64,000 nucleotides of DNA from an uncultured Lachnospiraceae bacterium. Lineage in GTDB: Bacteria > Bacillota > Clostridia > Lachnospirales > Lachnospiraceae. The notes under the pieces are model-generated. The model did no database searches. It was not told the origin of the DNA and saw only the letters and a program-made list of their open reading frames with translations. Location of the stretch: the NCBI GenBank assembly GCA_910588955.1, contig CAJURQ010000002.1, positions 199,758 to 263,757 of the forward strand, given 5' to 3'. Position numbers and translations under genes: made by a program. Below, piece after piece: positions 1 to 9,004 of this stretch (its first letter is position 1; every line of letters starts with the position of its first letter).

Positions 1-754
1 CGGAAAAGCGCCCGAAGTAGAGCACATAATCTCCCTGTTTCACTGCCTCGCCTGTGCTGCTGCAGTTTTCTTCCGCCCGCTCCACAAAATTCCGCATCAT
101 CACGGTTTTTTCCTCCAGAAGCGGACTGGTGTCAAGCTGTCTCTTTATAAACTCGCTGGGACAGACAATCACGTCAACCATACCGTAAGTTCTGCGCAGC
201 ATATAATATTTTGCCTCGATCGTTCCCAGCAGGCTCTTTGCGCGCGAATTGTGGATGCAGCGGTTTTTCGTGCACATGCCGAAATACCCGCCCCGGCAGT
301 CGAAACAGATTTTTCCCGTGGCGGGAACGCGCATCATATGGTTCGGGCAGACCCACTGGTAATCGTGCGCCGTGTACACAATCTTCACTTTTCTTCCTGT
401 TCTCTTCTCATAGGCGCGCACCGCGTAAATTACGGAGGGCGTGAGCTGGAAATTGATGTTGTTTAAGTGCACCACATCGGGATTCATATCCCGAAGCACC
501 CTGCCCATCCTGCGCTTCGCCTCAAAGGAATAGATGATTTTAAAGGGATAGAGCAGCTTTTGCAGCTTTCCCGTATGGAAGTCCATATCGGACGTGTAAC
601 AGTCGATCCGGTTTCCCACAATACGCCCCTCGTGCTCCATCCCGAAATACTGTACCTCGTATCCCCTCTTTTGTAATTCTTCCCCCAACCGGAAAATATA
701 AGTCTCCGATCCGCCGTTTGGATATAAAAATTTGTTTACCAGTAAAACTTTCAT
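1..754 (-). CDS. Glycosyltransferase family 4 (3' end cut by window edge)
   Basis: The reading frame starts at ATG 754-752 and is open to base 1, so about 251 N-terminal residues are visible and the C-terminus is missing. The start (MKVLLVNKFLYPNGGSE) is the typical GT-B opening of GT4 enzymes, with the GGSE glycine loop. A cysteine cluster near residues 125-145 (CPN..., CFDCRGG, CTKNRC) resembles that of a known GT4 subgroup. By family it should transfer a sugar from an NDP-sugar to a lipid-linked oligosaccharide on the cytoplasmic membrane face. It lies 8 bases downstream of the CotH-like gene and is the last gene of the run visible here. Donor and acceptor cannot be read from the sequence. 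Confidence 0.85.
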   Translation of the reverse strand, partial: MKVLLVNKFLYPNGGSETYIFRLGEELQKRGYEVQYFGMEHEGRIVGNRIDCYTSDMDFHTGKLQKLLYPFKIIYSFEAKRRMGRVLRDMNPDVVHLNNINFQLTPSVIYAVRAYEKRTGRKVKIVYTAHDYQWVCPNHMMRVPATGKICFDCRGGYFGMCTKNRCIHNSRAKSLLGTIEAKYYMLRRTYGMVDVIVCPSEFIKRQLDTSPLLEEKTVMMRNFVERAEENCSSTGEAVKQGDYVLYFGRFS

Positions 755-762
755 ACGCGCGC

Positions 763-2631
763 CTACTCCCACTTCGCATTGTACATTCCCAGATCTTCAT
801 AGATGGGAATGTAGGGACTGTATCGCTCCCCGCTAAACTGATAGGTCCATCCCTGATATTTGGACTGGTCATACGCAAGCGGTTCCTTCATTTCCTCACC
901 GTCCATCACTTCCATACTTCCCACTTCGCCCTCATATACCAAGTAAGTGACGCGGTGCATCTGTCCGTTTGACGGCACCTGGAACTCTTCATGGGGCACG
1001 CCCCATCTCTCACACAGATAGTTGAGCCTCTTCGCCAGAAAAAACGCCGTATATTTTACATTGGCATGATAGTCCTTGAAAGTGCCGCAGGATCTCCCTA
1101 AAATATTCTGATCCTGCCACATCACCTTGTCCATCTTCACGGAGTCCTGAATCATTTCCTCGTAATCGTAAATGCCTGTGTCCAAAACAGTTTCAAAATA
1201 CGGCAATAGCTTTTTGTATTCCTCCAACATTTTTTCACGGAATTCCGGCGTTTCATATAACACGCTGTACCAGTTCAGTGCCGCGTCGTTATGCCTTGTA
1301 TGGTCGACGACGGAATATGTGTAATTCACAAATTTTCCTTCCAGCACATCCACATTCCGCTCCCCGAATGTGTGCTCATAATCCCACACAGGACCGATAT
1401 AGAGCGTTTTGTCCCCCACATCCTTATAAAAATACATACTTGTGGCAGCCACATCCGTCTCCAGCGTGATCTCGTCCACCAGAAATGCCTGAACCAGACT
1501 ATCCAAATCCAGAACCTCCCACACCGCAGGATCCCTTTCCTGGACCATCCTGTCAATGCCCTCCACATAGTCCGCTATATAGTCCACCTGCTCTTTGGAG
1601 GCATGGGCAGGTTCCTTGATCGAAAAGCGATAGCCCGAGGGAATCTCAAAGCCTACCGGCTCCTCTTCATAGTATTCCCACAAGTCTTTCTCGATCAGAT
1701 AACCGCCGTCTATGGTTTTGACATGATCTAACAGATATCCCTTTCTCCTCTCCTCCTCATAATGCCGCGCATTTTCCAGTTCCGCATTGTACTGCCTGTT
1801 CTCCTTTTCCAAATTGTAGATGTCCACCCGTCCATCGGCTACGGTGACAGTCTCCGTGAGCAGATAGATGCCGTTATAGCTGCCGTTTAAATACAGGTCG
1901 ATCCATGTTCCCTGCGCCGTATTCGGCATACCCATCTTCGACGCAATGTCAAAAGCCAGCTTGCTGTTTAATTTGCTGCCCTCATTCCACAGTGCCAGCA
2001 GCCGCCATTTGTCTCCCTTCCTGAGACCGCACAGCGGATATTTTTCCTGCAGCTTGATGGTATAAGGCTTCTTGGGCTTATCCCAGCTGACATTTCCCCG
2101 GGAAACAATTTTGGGCAGCGCATTTTGGTATTCCGTTGTCCCATCCGCCAAAACGACACAGATATCCCCCGATTCCTCGTTATGCTTCTTCATGTTTACA
2201 TAATCCATACTGCCGCTTTCCGTGTTGATAAAAAAGGTCGGGATATTGGCAGATTTCATAAAATTCACCTGATATTCGTGATAAGTGGCGGTTTCATCCA
2301 TAATCTGCATCATGTACTCCCGCTCCGCTTCCCACACAAAGGAATCGCCCTCCTCGTAAAACCTTCCGTCTATCTCCAGACCATCGCCGCATCCCTGCAG
2401 CTTCACCCGGTTTCTCTTAACGCAGGAGGGCAGGAAAAAGTAAGCCTTTCCGTCCTCCTCGTCCTGCCACAGCTTTACCTGATTGGAGCTTTGCTGCGTG
2501 TTGACGACAAGGACCGGCACGCCCTGATCTATCTTCATGGTAACGTTCTGTTCATCCAGACAGAGCCAATAGACAAACGTCACCAGCATCAGTATTACCG
2601 TAAAACCTCCCAGCCAGTATCTCTTCCGCAT
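763..2631 (-). CDS. CotH-like protein kinase, membrane anchored
   Basis: About 622 residues with one N-terminal membrane segment (about residues 6-27) and then an extracytoplasmic domain. The motif GPVWDYEHTFG at about 414-424 matches the metal-binding GPxWDxD region of CotH kinases, and RGNVSWDKPKKPYTIKL near 165-180 matches their N-lobe. CotH proteins are atypical kinases that phosphorylate secreted or spore-coat proteins. The second acidic position here is Glu rather than Asp. The ATG at 2631 overlaps the upstream stop by one base (TGATG); a GTG lies one codon earlier, and AAGGAG precedes both. Its target in a polysaccharide locus is unknown; it might modify a surface protein or an assembly enzyme. 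Confidence 0.82.
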   Translation of the reverse strand: MRKRYWLGGFTVILMLVTFVYWLCLDEQNVTMKIDQGVPVLVVNTQQSSNQVKLWQDEEDGKAYFFLPSCVKRNRVKLQGCGDGLEIDGRFYEEGDSFVWEAEREYMMQIMDETATYHEYQVNFMKSANIPTFFINTESGSMDYVNMKKHNEESGDICVVLADGTTEYQNALPKIVSRGNVSWDKPKKPYTIKLQEKYPLCGLRKGDKWRLLALWNEGSKLNSKLAFDIASKMGMPNTAQGTWIDLYLNGSYNGIYLLTETVTVADGRVDIYNLEKENRQYNAELENARHYEEERRKGYLLDHVKTIDGGYLIEKDLWEYYEEEPVGFEIPSGYRFSIKEPAHASKEQVDYIADYVEGIDRMVQERDPAVWEVLDLDSLVQAFLVDEITLETDVAATSMYFYKDVGDKTLYIGPVWDYEHTFGERNVDVLEGKFVNYTYSVVDHTRHNDAALNWYSVLYETPEFREKMLEEYKKLLPYFETVLDTGIYDYEEMIQDSVKMDKVMWQDQNILGRSCGTFKDYHANVKYTAFFLAKRLNYLCERWGVPHEEFQVPSNGQMHRVTYLVYEGEVGSMEVMDGEEMKEPLAYDQSKYQGWTYQFSGERYSPYIPIYEDLGMYNAKWE

Positions 2632-4568
2632 CACCGTTGTTCTCCTTCTGTTGATTTTTTCCGTCCCGCCGCCTTCTCATACACGGCTAACGTACGCCTC
2701 GTCACATCGTCCCAGTCGTACTTTCCGCAGATATAATCCACGCTCTCCTCTCCCATGCGGCGCACCTCGTCGGGATGCGAAAGCATCCATGCAAGCTGTC
2801 TTCTCAGATCTTTCACATCTCCCTTTTTGAAGGTCAGCGCCTTGTCCTCCACCACTTCCGTGTTCTCGCGAATATCGCTGACCAGACAGCATGCCCCGTA
2901 GCTCATTGCCTCAAGCAGCGTGAGCGCCATGCCCTCCACGTCGCTTGGCAGCACGAACGCATAAGCATTGGCGTACAGTTCCTCCAATACCTGCCCCTGC
3001 ACAAAGTCGGTCATGAGGATTCTCTCATCCTTCGCCGCCATGCGGTGAATCTGCTCCATATAGTCCATCGCCTGAGAACTTCCCCCAGCGATCACCAGTT
3101 TTTTATCCGTCTTCAGTCCGGAAAACGCCTCGATCAGATAGTGCAGCCCTTTCTCCGGCACAATCCTCGCAAGGAACAGGAAATAGCCGTCCTTTTCCAG
3201 ACCGTACTTCTCCCCGATCACCGTCTGCCCCTGCGGCTTGGGACGGTTGATTCCGTTTGGTATATATGTGACCTCCCTGTGGTAAACATCTGCAAAATAC
3301 CGCTTTACGTTGTCAGACAGCACAATCACGTCGTCCGCATACTTCGCCGCCATCCGCTCCCCGAATTTGATCACAAAGGAAGCGAAATTTCCCCATTTGG
3401 CGCGCTGCCAGTCAAGACCATGGATCGTCACCACAACTTTCCTTTTCAGGAAATGCGGCAGCCAGAGCATAGCGCAGGGACCTTCCGCATGATAGTGTAT
3501 CACATCGTAGTGATGAAAGAGCGCCATGATCGTAGCAAAAAAGGTGTATACGATCGCATTCAGACTGCTTCTGCGGAAAGTGGGCACGATATATATACGG
3601 ACGCCCTTGTAAAACTTCCGCCCCTTCCATCCGTACTCCTGATCATACTTTTTCCCGGAGACATGGTGTCCGAATCGGTTGTACGCCTCCACATGATGCC
3701 CCAGTTTCGCCATGCGCACGGAGAGCTCGTCCACCACGACTTCCACGCCGCCCTCTCTGGAAGGAATCCGTTTATGACCGATCATGGCAATACGCATTCC
3801 GTTCTTCGACGCCTGCCGCAGCGCCTTTCCTTCTCGGTTTACATAATATAAAAACGCGAAGTTTGTGTTCAGATATCTGGGCAGCATACGCTTCGGATCG
3901 CGCAGGATTCGGAACACCCATTCCAGACACAGTTTCTGCATCCACATGGGAGCGCGCTTCACCGTGCCCGCCGTAAAGTCAAACGCCGCGCCCACGCCGA
4001 GCATCAGCGCCTTTATCCGGTGTCGGTGCTCATACATCCACCACTCCTGCTTCGGCGCGCCAAGCGCCACCCAGACAAAATCGGCATTGCTATCGTTAAT
4101 CTGCCGGACGATCTCCTCATCCTCCGCCTTCGTCAGTTCCCGGAAGGGCGGGGAATACATACCGGCAATCTGTAATTTCGGATAACGCCGAAGCAGCGCG
4201 GCACGCAGCGCCGTGAGCGTTGCCTCCGTACTGCCGTAAAAATAGTGGCGGTATCCCGTCTTCTGCGACAGATCCAGAATCGCCGGCATCAGATCCGGTC
4301 CCGGCACTCTCCGCGCCTCAGAAAATCCCCGTTTTCTGCTGACAATGGAGAGGGGCTGCCCGTCAGGGAGCGCCATCGCTGCGCTGTTCTGCACCCGCCG
4401 GTAAGCCTTATCCCGATAAGCCATCACCGTTGTGTGTACGTTGGATACACAGATATAATCGCCCTTCAATTTCTCCAAATTATCCGTAAGATAGGCGATC
4501 GTATCATCCATATTCGTGACATTGATGTTCGTTCCCAGAATATTACAATAGGTTAATTCGTCTCTCAT
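2631..4568 (-). CDS. Two-domain glycosyltransferase: WecG/TagA (GT26) fused to GT4
   Basis: A single frame encodes two complete transferases. Residues about 1-245 are a WecG/TagA/CpsF domain (CNILGTNINV near the start, SNVHTTV, ALPDGQPL, WVALGAPKQE, GVGAAFDFTAG). From about residue 258 a GT4 domain begins (MRIAMIGHKRIPSREGGVEVVV) and ends with the EGMALTLLEAMSYG donor-binding block near residue 565. GT26 enzymes typically transfer ManNAc or glucose to a lipid-linked first sugar; the GT4 half would add a later sugar. The ATG at 4568 has GGGGAG upstream and fits the usual GT26 start. An in-frame ATG at 4601 overlaps the previous stop by four bases and is the alternative. No stop separates the halves. 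Confidence 0.88.
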   Translation of the reverse strand: MRDELTYCNILGTNINVTNMDDTIAYLTDNLEKLKGDYICVSNVHTTVMAYRDKAYRRVQNSAAMALPDGQPLSIVSRKRGFSEARRVPGPDLMPAILDLSQKTGYRHYFYGSTEATLTALRAALLRRYPKLQIAGMYSPPFRELTKAEDEEIVRQINDSNADFVWVALGAPKQEWWMYEHRHRIKALMLGVGAAFDFTAGTVKRAPMWMQKLCLEWVFRILRDPKRMLPRYLNTNFAFLYYVNREGKALRQASKNGMRIAMIGHKRIPSREGGVEVVVDELSVRMAKLGHHVEAYNRFGHHVSGKKYDQEYGWKGRKFYKGVRIYIVPTFRRSSLNAIVYTFFATIMALFHHYDVIHYHAEGPCAMLWLPHFLKRKVVVTIHGLDWQRAKWGNFASFVIKFGERMAAKYADDVIVLSDNVKRYFADVYHREVTYIPNGINRPKPQGQTVIGEKYGLEKDGYFLFLARIVPEKGLHYLIEAFSGLKTDKKLVIAGGSSQAMDYMEQIHRMAAKDERILMTDFVQGQVLEELYANAYAFVLPSDVEGMALTLLEAMSYGACCLVSDIRENTEVVEDKALTFKKGDVKDLRRQLAWMLSHPDEVRRMGEESVDYICGKYDWDDVTRRTLAVYEKAAGRKKSTEGEQR

Positions 4569-4597
4569 ATTGCTCCCCATTTTGGTATATTTCTCAA

Positions 4598-6208
4598 TCA
4601 TTTATCATATCCCGCTATTTCCGTGACTGCCACAGCCGATTTTCCCCGCCATTTTCCAAAACTCCACAAAACCGCTGCTGCCGCTCCGCACAGACCGCCA
4701 ATCAGCGCGCTTCCCACGTAATAGCGCGCCGTCTCAAGCTTTACGGCATTGCCCGCCACAATCTGCATGGGAGTTTCCGCATCCTTATAATTCATAACCC
4801 GGTAGCCCTCATAGTCCGGATCGTCCTCGCTATCCAGATAAACGCTCGTTTCCTCCAAGCCATCCGTATAAAACCGCTGTACCACATACCCTTCCGGCTC
4901 GCGATACAACAGAGCGCACAAAAGTCCGCCCAGAACCATGCCCGCCGCCGTCATACACAAAACCCTGCCCCTGTGTGCACGGCAAACCGCACACACGCGA
5001 AGAAACGCCTGATCCGGCAGCTTTGCCAGAGGAACCGCTACCTGCCCCCACTTTTCCGTCAGCCCGGAAAGCAAGCAGTATTCCTGCTCGCCTTCCTTCT
5101 GTAAAAACAACAGCGCCCCGAGGAAAAGCAGCGTAATATTCTTGAAGGAAGTGTTAAACAATAATTGCTCCGTCCACCCCGCACCAAGAAAGCATACCAA
5201 AATCACCAGCTCTAACGTCCGCTGCTTATGAGTATCATAAAACAGCAGGGCAAAATATCCGGCTATGATAATCACGGTAAAAACCAGCCCGTAATTGATG
5301 TAACACCATACATAGGAATTGTCCAGTGTCATAGAGGATTTGACAACCTTGGATACGTCTGCGCCGAACAGGCTGCGGTACTCCGATTTCAGGAACTGTT
5401 CCGCCAGCCAAATCCTTGTATTCAGCATGAAATTGATCTTTTGCACAATACCGCTGTAGGGATTCCAGCTTAGATAAAAAGGCATTACAAAAGATAAAAA
5501 CAGACATACCGGCAGTACCAGATTCGCCAGTATCTTCTCCACAAAGCAGAATCGGGGACGCAGCTTGATATAGAGTCCCCCTGTCAGAAGCACCGCCACG
5601 ATGCCAAAGCCTGTATAGCTGACAGAATAGAAAAACACCAGAAAATTGCCGAGCATCAGAAGAAGGTACGCCTTCCATCCATACCTTTCCTCCATCGTAA
5701 AAATGATCAGCGCGCAGAGCATCAGATAAGTAATATGCAGAATGTTCGGATGTGTAAATCCAAGACTCCAGCGGAAAATATGCCCCAATCCCATCTTCGC
5801 GTGCACACGATAGACGGTGTGCTCTAAAAAGAAGAAAGAAACCGCAGACAGCGCGATCGCACAGACCGCCCATACCCAGAGCGCAATGTGAAACACCTTT
5901 TTCACCGAAATATCCTTCATGCCAAGCACCATGAGCGCCACAAAAAAAATGGCAATCTGCCGCGACTCATAATACACCACCGCCACCAGAGCCAGAAGCA
6001 AAACCTGTAAAACCGCCTGTCTTTTCGTGTAGGGCGTCAGGAGAATTTTCAGAAAACCCAAGGCAAGCCCGGGAATGACAAGCAGATAAAAGAGCTTCTG
6101 CCCCTCGTAAAATCCAAGCCCCTTCGCCAGAGACAGGAGAATAAAAAAGCCGTAAAAACACACCTCCTGCATAGTAATCGTTTTTTCATATCGTTTCATA
6201 TTTCCCAT
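4598..6208 (-). CDS. O-antigen polymerase/ligase-like membrane protein with C-terminal extension
   Basis: About 536 residues. The first about 390 form a polytopic membrane protein with roughly ten hydrophobic segments and a GFTHPNILH motif, as in Wzy polymerases and O-antigen ligases. A tail follows: a membrane segment (MTAAGMVLGGLLCALLY), about 70 hydrophilic residues rich in acidic and aromatic positions, then a second membrane segment near the end. The tail looks like a small TM-loop-TM unit. The ATG at 6208 is preceded by AGGAAAG at good spacing. An earlier GTG at 6238 overlaps the GH105 stop and would add ten residues. It should polymerise or ligate repeat units outside the membrane. Confidence 0.8.
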   Translation of the reverse strand: MGNMKRYEKTITMQEVCFYGFFILLSLAKGLGFYEGQKLFYLLVIPGLALGFLKILLTPYTKRQAVLQVLLLALVAVVYYESRQIAIFFVALMVLGMKDISVKKVFHIALWVWAVCAIALSAVSFFFLEHTVYRVHAKMGLGHIFRWSLGFTHPNILHITYLMLCALIIFTMEERYGWKAYLLLMLGNFLVFFYSVSYTGFGIVAVLLTGGLYIKLRPRFCFVEKILANLVLPVCLFLSFVMPFYLSWNPYSGIVQKINFMLNTRIWLAEQFLKSEYRSLFGADVSKVVKSSMTLDNSYVWCYINYGLVFTVIIIAGYFALLFYDTHKQRTLELVILVCFLGAGWTEQLLFNTSFKNITLLFLGALLFLQKEGEQEYCLLSGLTEKWGQVAVPLAKLPDQAFLRVCAVCRAHRGRVLCMTAAGMVLGGLLCALLYREPEGYVVQRFYTDGLEETSVYLDSEDDPDYEGYRVMNYKDAETPMQIVAGNAVKLETARYYVGSALIGGLCGAAAAVLWSFGKWRGKSAVAVTEIAGYDK

Positions 6209-6234
6209 CGTTTCTTTCCTCAAATGATGCCCGG

Positions 6235-7380
6235 TCACTGTCCATGCGCGCCCGCATTCGCTGCCCCGTCCGCCTGCAGCGCCTCAAGCGCCGGACCGAG
6301 GGACCACGGATACGCGCCGTAACGCTGAGGATACTGCGAAAAGCCCTCGCACTCCCCCGAACACCGATACACCCTGCCGTCCCTGACTGACCGCTCCAAC
6401 GCACATCTTCCCGCCGTCAGGGCATTCTCATAGGTTTCACCCGCGAGAACGCCGATCGACATCCCCCGTTTGAAAGCGGCGCAGATCATCCCTGTCGCGG
6501 AAGTGTCAGCAGGTCCCTCCGCCGCGTCGAGCTGCCATGAAAAATAGCCGTCCTCTCTCTGCCGGGCAGCCACTGCATCCGCAAGGGCGGTGCAGGGTGC
6601 GGCAAGCCTCTCTCTGCCGTATGCCGAAGCCATACAGCCCATCATGCCCCGTAGCAGCCAGCCGACAGCCCTTCCCCAGCCGATAATTCCGTACTTACAG
6701 CCGTCCGTCATATCGTAACCGTGATAAGGCAGCCCCGTTTTGCTGTCCATGCCGTAGGAGAGGAAATTTACAATCTGCAGAACCGCCAGTTCCCTATATT
6801 CCGGCATGTCAAAGAGCTCTCCGTACTGATAGAGAAAAGGACATGCCAAGCCGATGCCGTCCACAAAAACCGTATTTTCCCCGCTCGTCGGACGGTAGAG
6901 GAAGCTCCCCACCCCGTCCACGGCATGGTCGGCTGCATAGGAAGCCAGCCTGTCCGCCGCCCTCTTAAGCCGGTCTCCGGACAGATTCACCCCGAAATCC
7001 GTCCCCTTTTCCCGCACGCTCCGATACATATTTAACAAAGTTTCCCCTGCAAGCAGATCGTCCAGATACATAAGGGGCATTCCTTTTTTCAACCATCTCT
7101 CATAATATGCCGCGAGAGCCCGGTCTATCCTTTCCACCCGGACAGCCACATCCGAAGCTCCCGCAGACTCCGCAGGCACGTACACCGCCGCGCTCTCCTC
7201 CCGGCATGCCCACAGTCCCGCCGCAAGAATCCCGGTGGTCCAGAAAATGGGATCGTCCCCCGCAGTCCTGCGCTTTAAGAGCAGACGCTTTGCCAGATCC
7301 TTGCCCTTTTCCTGCCAACCGCGAACGCCGTACTCCATCAGCTCTTTACAAGCATTCTCTATCAAAGGCATCTTATTCAT
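6235..7380 (-). CDS. GH105/GH88-like unsaturated glycuronyl hydrolase
   Basis: 381 residues, the usual size of a one-domain alpha6/alpha6 barrel of the YteR/YesR group. Key blocks are VFVDGIGLACPFL (171-183, with the catalytic-type Asp174), YHGYD (219-223), GWGRAVGW (234-241) and DTSATGM near 305. GH105 enzymes hydrate the unsaturated uronic acid left by polysaccharide lyases and release it from the oligosaccharide. No signal peptide is visible, so it should act in the cytoplasm. The ATG at 7380 has GGAGAGGAGG upstream and overlaps the flippase stop by 8 bases, so it is embedded in the biosynthetic operon. A degradative enzyme here is unexpected; it may act in turnover or quality control. The family call is firm, the role is not. 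Confidence 0.83.
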   Translation of the reverse strand: MNKMPLIENACKELMEYGVRGWQEKGKDLAKRLLLKRRTAGDDPIFWTTGILAAGLWACREESAAVYVPAESAGASDVAVRVERIDRALAAYYERWLKKGMPLMYLDDLLAGETLLNMYRSVREKGTDFGVNLSGDRLKRAADRLASYAADHAVDGVGSFLYRPTSGENTVFVDGIGLACPFLYQYGELFDMPEYRELAVLQIVNFLSYGMDSKTGLPYHGYDMTDGCKYGIIGWGRAVGWLLRGMMGCMASAYGRERLAAPCTALADAVAARQREDGYFSWQLDAAEGPADTSATGMICAAFKRGMSIGVLAGETYENALTAGRCALERSVRDGRVYRCSGECEGFSQYPQRYGAYPWSLGPALEALQADGAANAGAHGQ

Positions 7381-8935
7381 GCGAGCCTCCTCTCCGGGAT
7401 ATTCTCCCCAGCGCCGGAATCTTCGATGCCACCGCGTCCCACAGGTAGGAGAACTCCTCCGTCCTGTGGAACACCGCCAGAAATACCAGATTATAGAGCA
7501 GTGTGATCAAAACCACCATCAGGGCGAAGGTAAGAATCGTAACCTCCCCCATAACCGCGTGGCGGATCGGCGTGATCGCCGCCCCCACCGCCAGAATTAC
7601 TAAGATATATTTCAGGGAGTCCTTAAAATAGACTCCCGCCTTTTTGTCAAAGCAGACCCGGTAGATAATGCCGGGGCGGATCAGGTTTGCCAGAATGCCG
7701 GACACCAGCGTCCCCACATAGACCCCCGTCACGCCGATTTTCATCACCAGTACGACTGAAACTACCAGATTGACCGCCCCCTGTACCAGCGGCAGAAACC
7801 GATCCTGCTCGAAAAGCCCAGACGCAATCTTGAAATTGAGAAGCACCGTGCGCCCGCCTTTCAGATAAAAGTCCGTCACCAGAAGCGCCACCGTCACCCG
7901 GGGCAGCGTCCAGCCCGCATCATGCAGCCACACTCCGCCGATAAAGGGGGTGAGCAGATGAAAGAAACCCACCGCACCGAAACCAAAAAGCCAGCAGGCG
8001 AAAAACCGGTATACCTTAAAGAGCAGGTATTGTCTCTCTTTAGACTCCGTTGCCACCACGTTGCCGAAGCCGGAAATCACCGAGTCAAAGATGATATTTA
8101 CAAAGTTGCCTACATAGGTAATGATATAGACATAGTTGTCCACAACAGCCGCCGTATCCACGCTGACAAAGGACGATATAATAATTTTATCCGTCTGCAG
8201 CCTTGCCACGTCGCCGACTTTATGACAGATCAGCGCCTTCGTCTTGGTGGCGACGACCTGCGTCTCCTGTGCCGTAAGCTTCCTCACGTCTTTATCCCTC
8301 AGATAAGGGTAAAGTCTGTTCAGATAAGCTGTCACAAAAATTTTCTGTAAAAGTTCTACGACGAACTGTGCAAGCAGATAAAACAAAAAATTCCTGAAAA
8401 GCAGCAGAACCGAGATCTGCACCGTTGCCGTCGCCAGCTTCGTCAGGGTGGTAATATTTGTCTGGATATAGTTCTTCTGCTCCGCGTTCACCAGACTGTA
8501 CTTATAAGTGACAAAATAGCTGATAACCGTGTTAAACAGGAACAGATAATAGTACAGCGTCAGTTCTTTCAGCGTCAGATTACCCGGATTTTTTAAAATA
8601 AACTTTAAAAAGGGAGAAATCGCAATTCCGAGAATCGCAATCACGCCGGCAATCGTCAGATACGCCTTCTTGTAGAAGCGCATATAGGACTTGATCTTCT
8701 CAATATCGCGCTCCGCTACCGGTTTATAGAGACTGTAGTTTAAAGCCGTACCGATCCCCAGTTCCGTCAGCGACAGGACGCTCAGCACGTCCGTGTAGAC
8801 GCCGTTTACCCCCGAGAGCGTCCTTCCCAGCACATAGATAAAAACCGTCCGCTGAATAAAGTTCACCAGCAGGATCACCAGATTGCTGACATATCCAAAT
8901 ATGATGTTTTTTCCGGCTTTCTGTATTCTGCCCAT
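7373..8935 (-). CDS. Wzx-type polysaccharide flippase (PST/MATE family)
   Basis: 520 residues with about 12-14 hydrophobic segments. The start (IQKAGKNIIFGYVSNLVILLVNFIQRTVFIYVLG) is typical of the oligosaccharide flippases of Gram-positive EPS loci. The protein should flip an undecaprenyl-diphosphate-linked repeat unit across the membrane for polymerisation. The start ATG at 8935 has GAGGG upstream. Its stop overlaps the GH105 start by 8 bases. A second, ABC-type flippase lies at 22314-24098, so two export routes are encoded. Confidence 0.92.
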   Translation of the reverse strand: MGRIQKAGKNIIFGYVSNLVILLVNFIQRTVFIYVLGRTLSGVNGVYTDVLSVLSLTELGIGTALNYSLYKPVAERDIEKIKSYMRFYKKAYLTIAGVIAILGIAISPFLKFILKNPGNLTLKELTLYYYLFLFNTVISYFVTYKYSLVNAEQKNYIQTNITTLTKLATATVQISVLLLFRNFLFYLLAQFVVELLQKIFVTAYLNRLYPYLRDKDVRKLTAQETQVVATKTKALICHKVGDVARLQTDKIIISSFVSVDTAAVVDNYVYIITYVGNFVNIIFDSVISGFGNVVATESKERQYLLFKVYRFFACWLFGFGAVGFFHLLTPFIGGVWLHDAGWTLPRVTVALLVTDFYLKGGRTVLLNFKIASGLFEQDRFLPLVQGAVNLVVSVVLVMKIGVTGVYVGTLVSGILANLIRPGIIYRVCFDKKAGVYFKDSLKYILVILAVGAAITPIRHAVMGEVTILTFALMVVLITLLYNLVFLAVFHRTEEFSYLWDAVASKIPALGRISRRGGSHE

Positions 8936-9004
8936 GTTCCTTTACCCTCAGGCTGTTTTCCCGGACGCCCATGTTTCATGCCATTCCGCCGTGCCACCCA
9001 ATAT

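Noticed and set aside
2775..3851. 358-codon plus-strand reading frame
   Set aside because: Opposite the GT26-GT4 gene; same shadow composition and no ribosome site.
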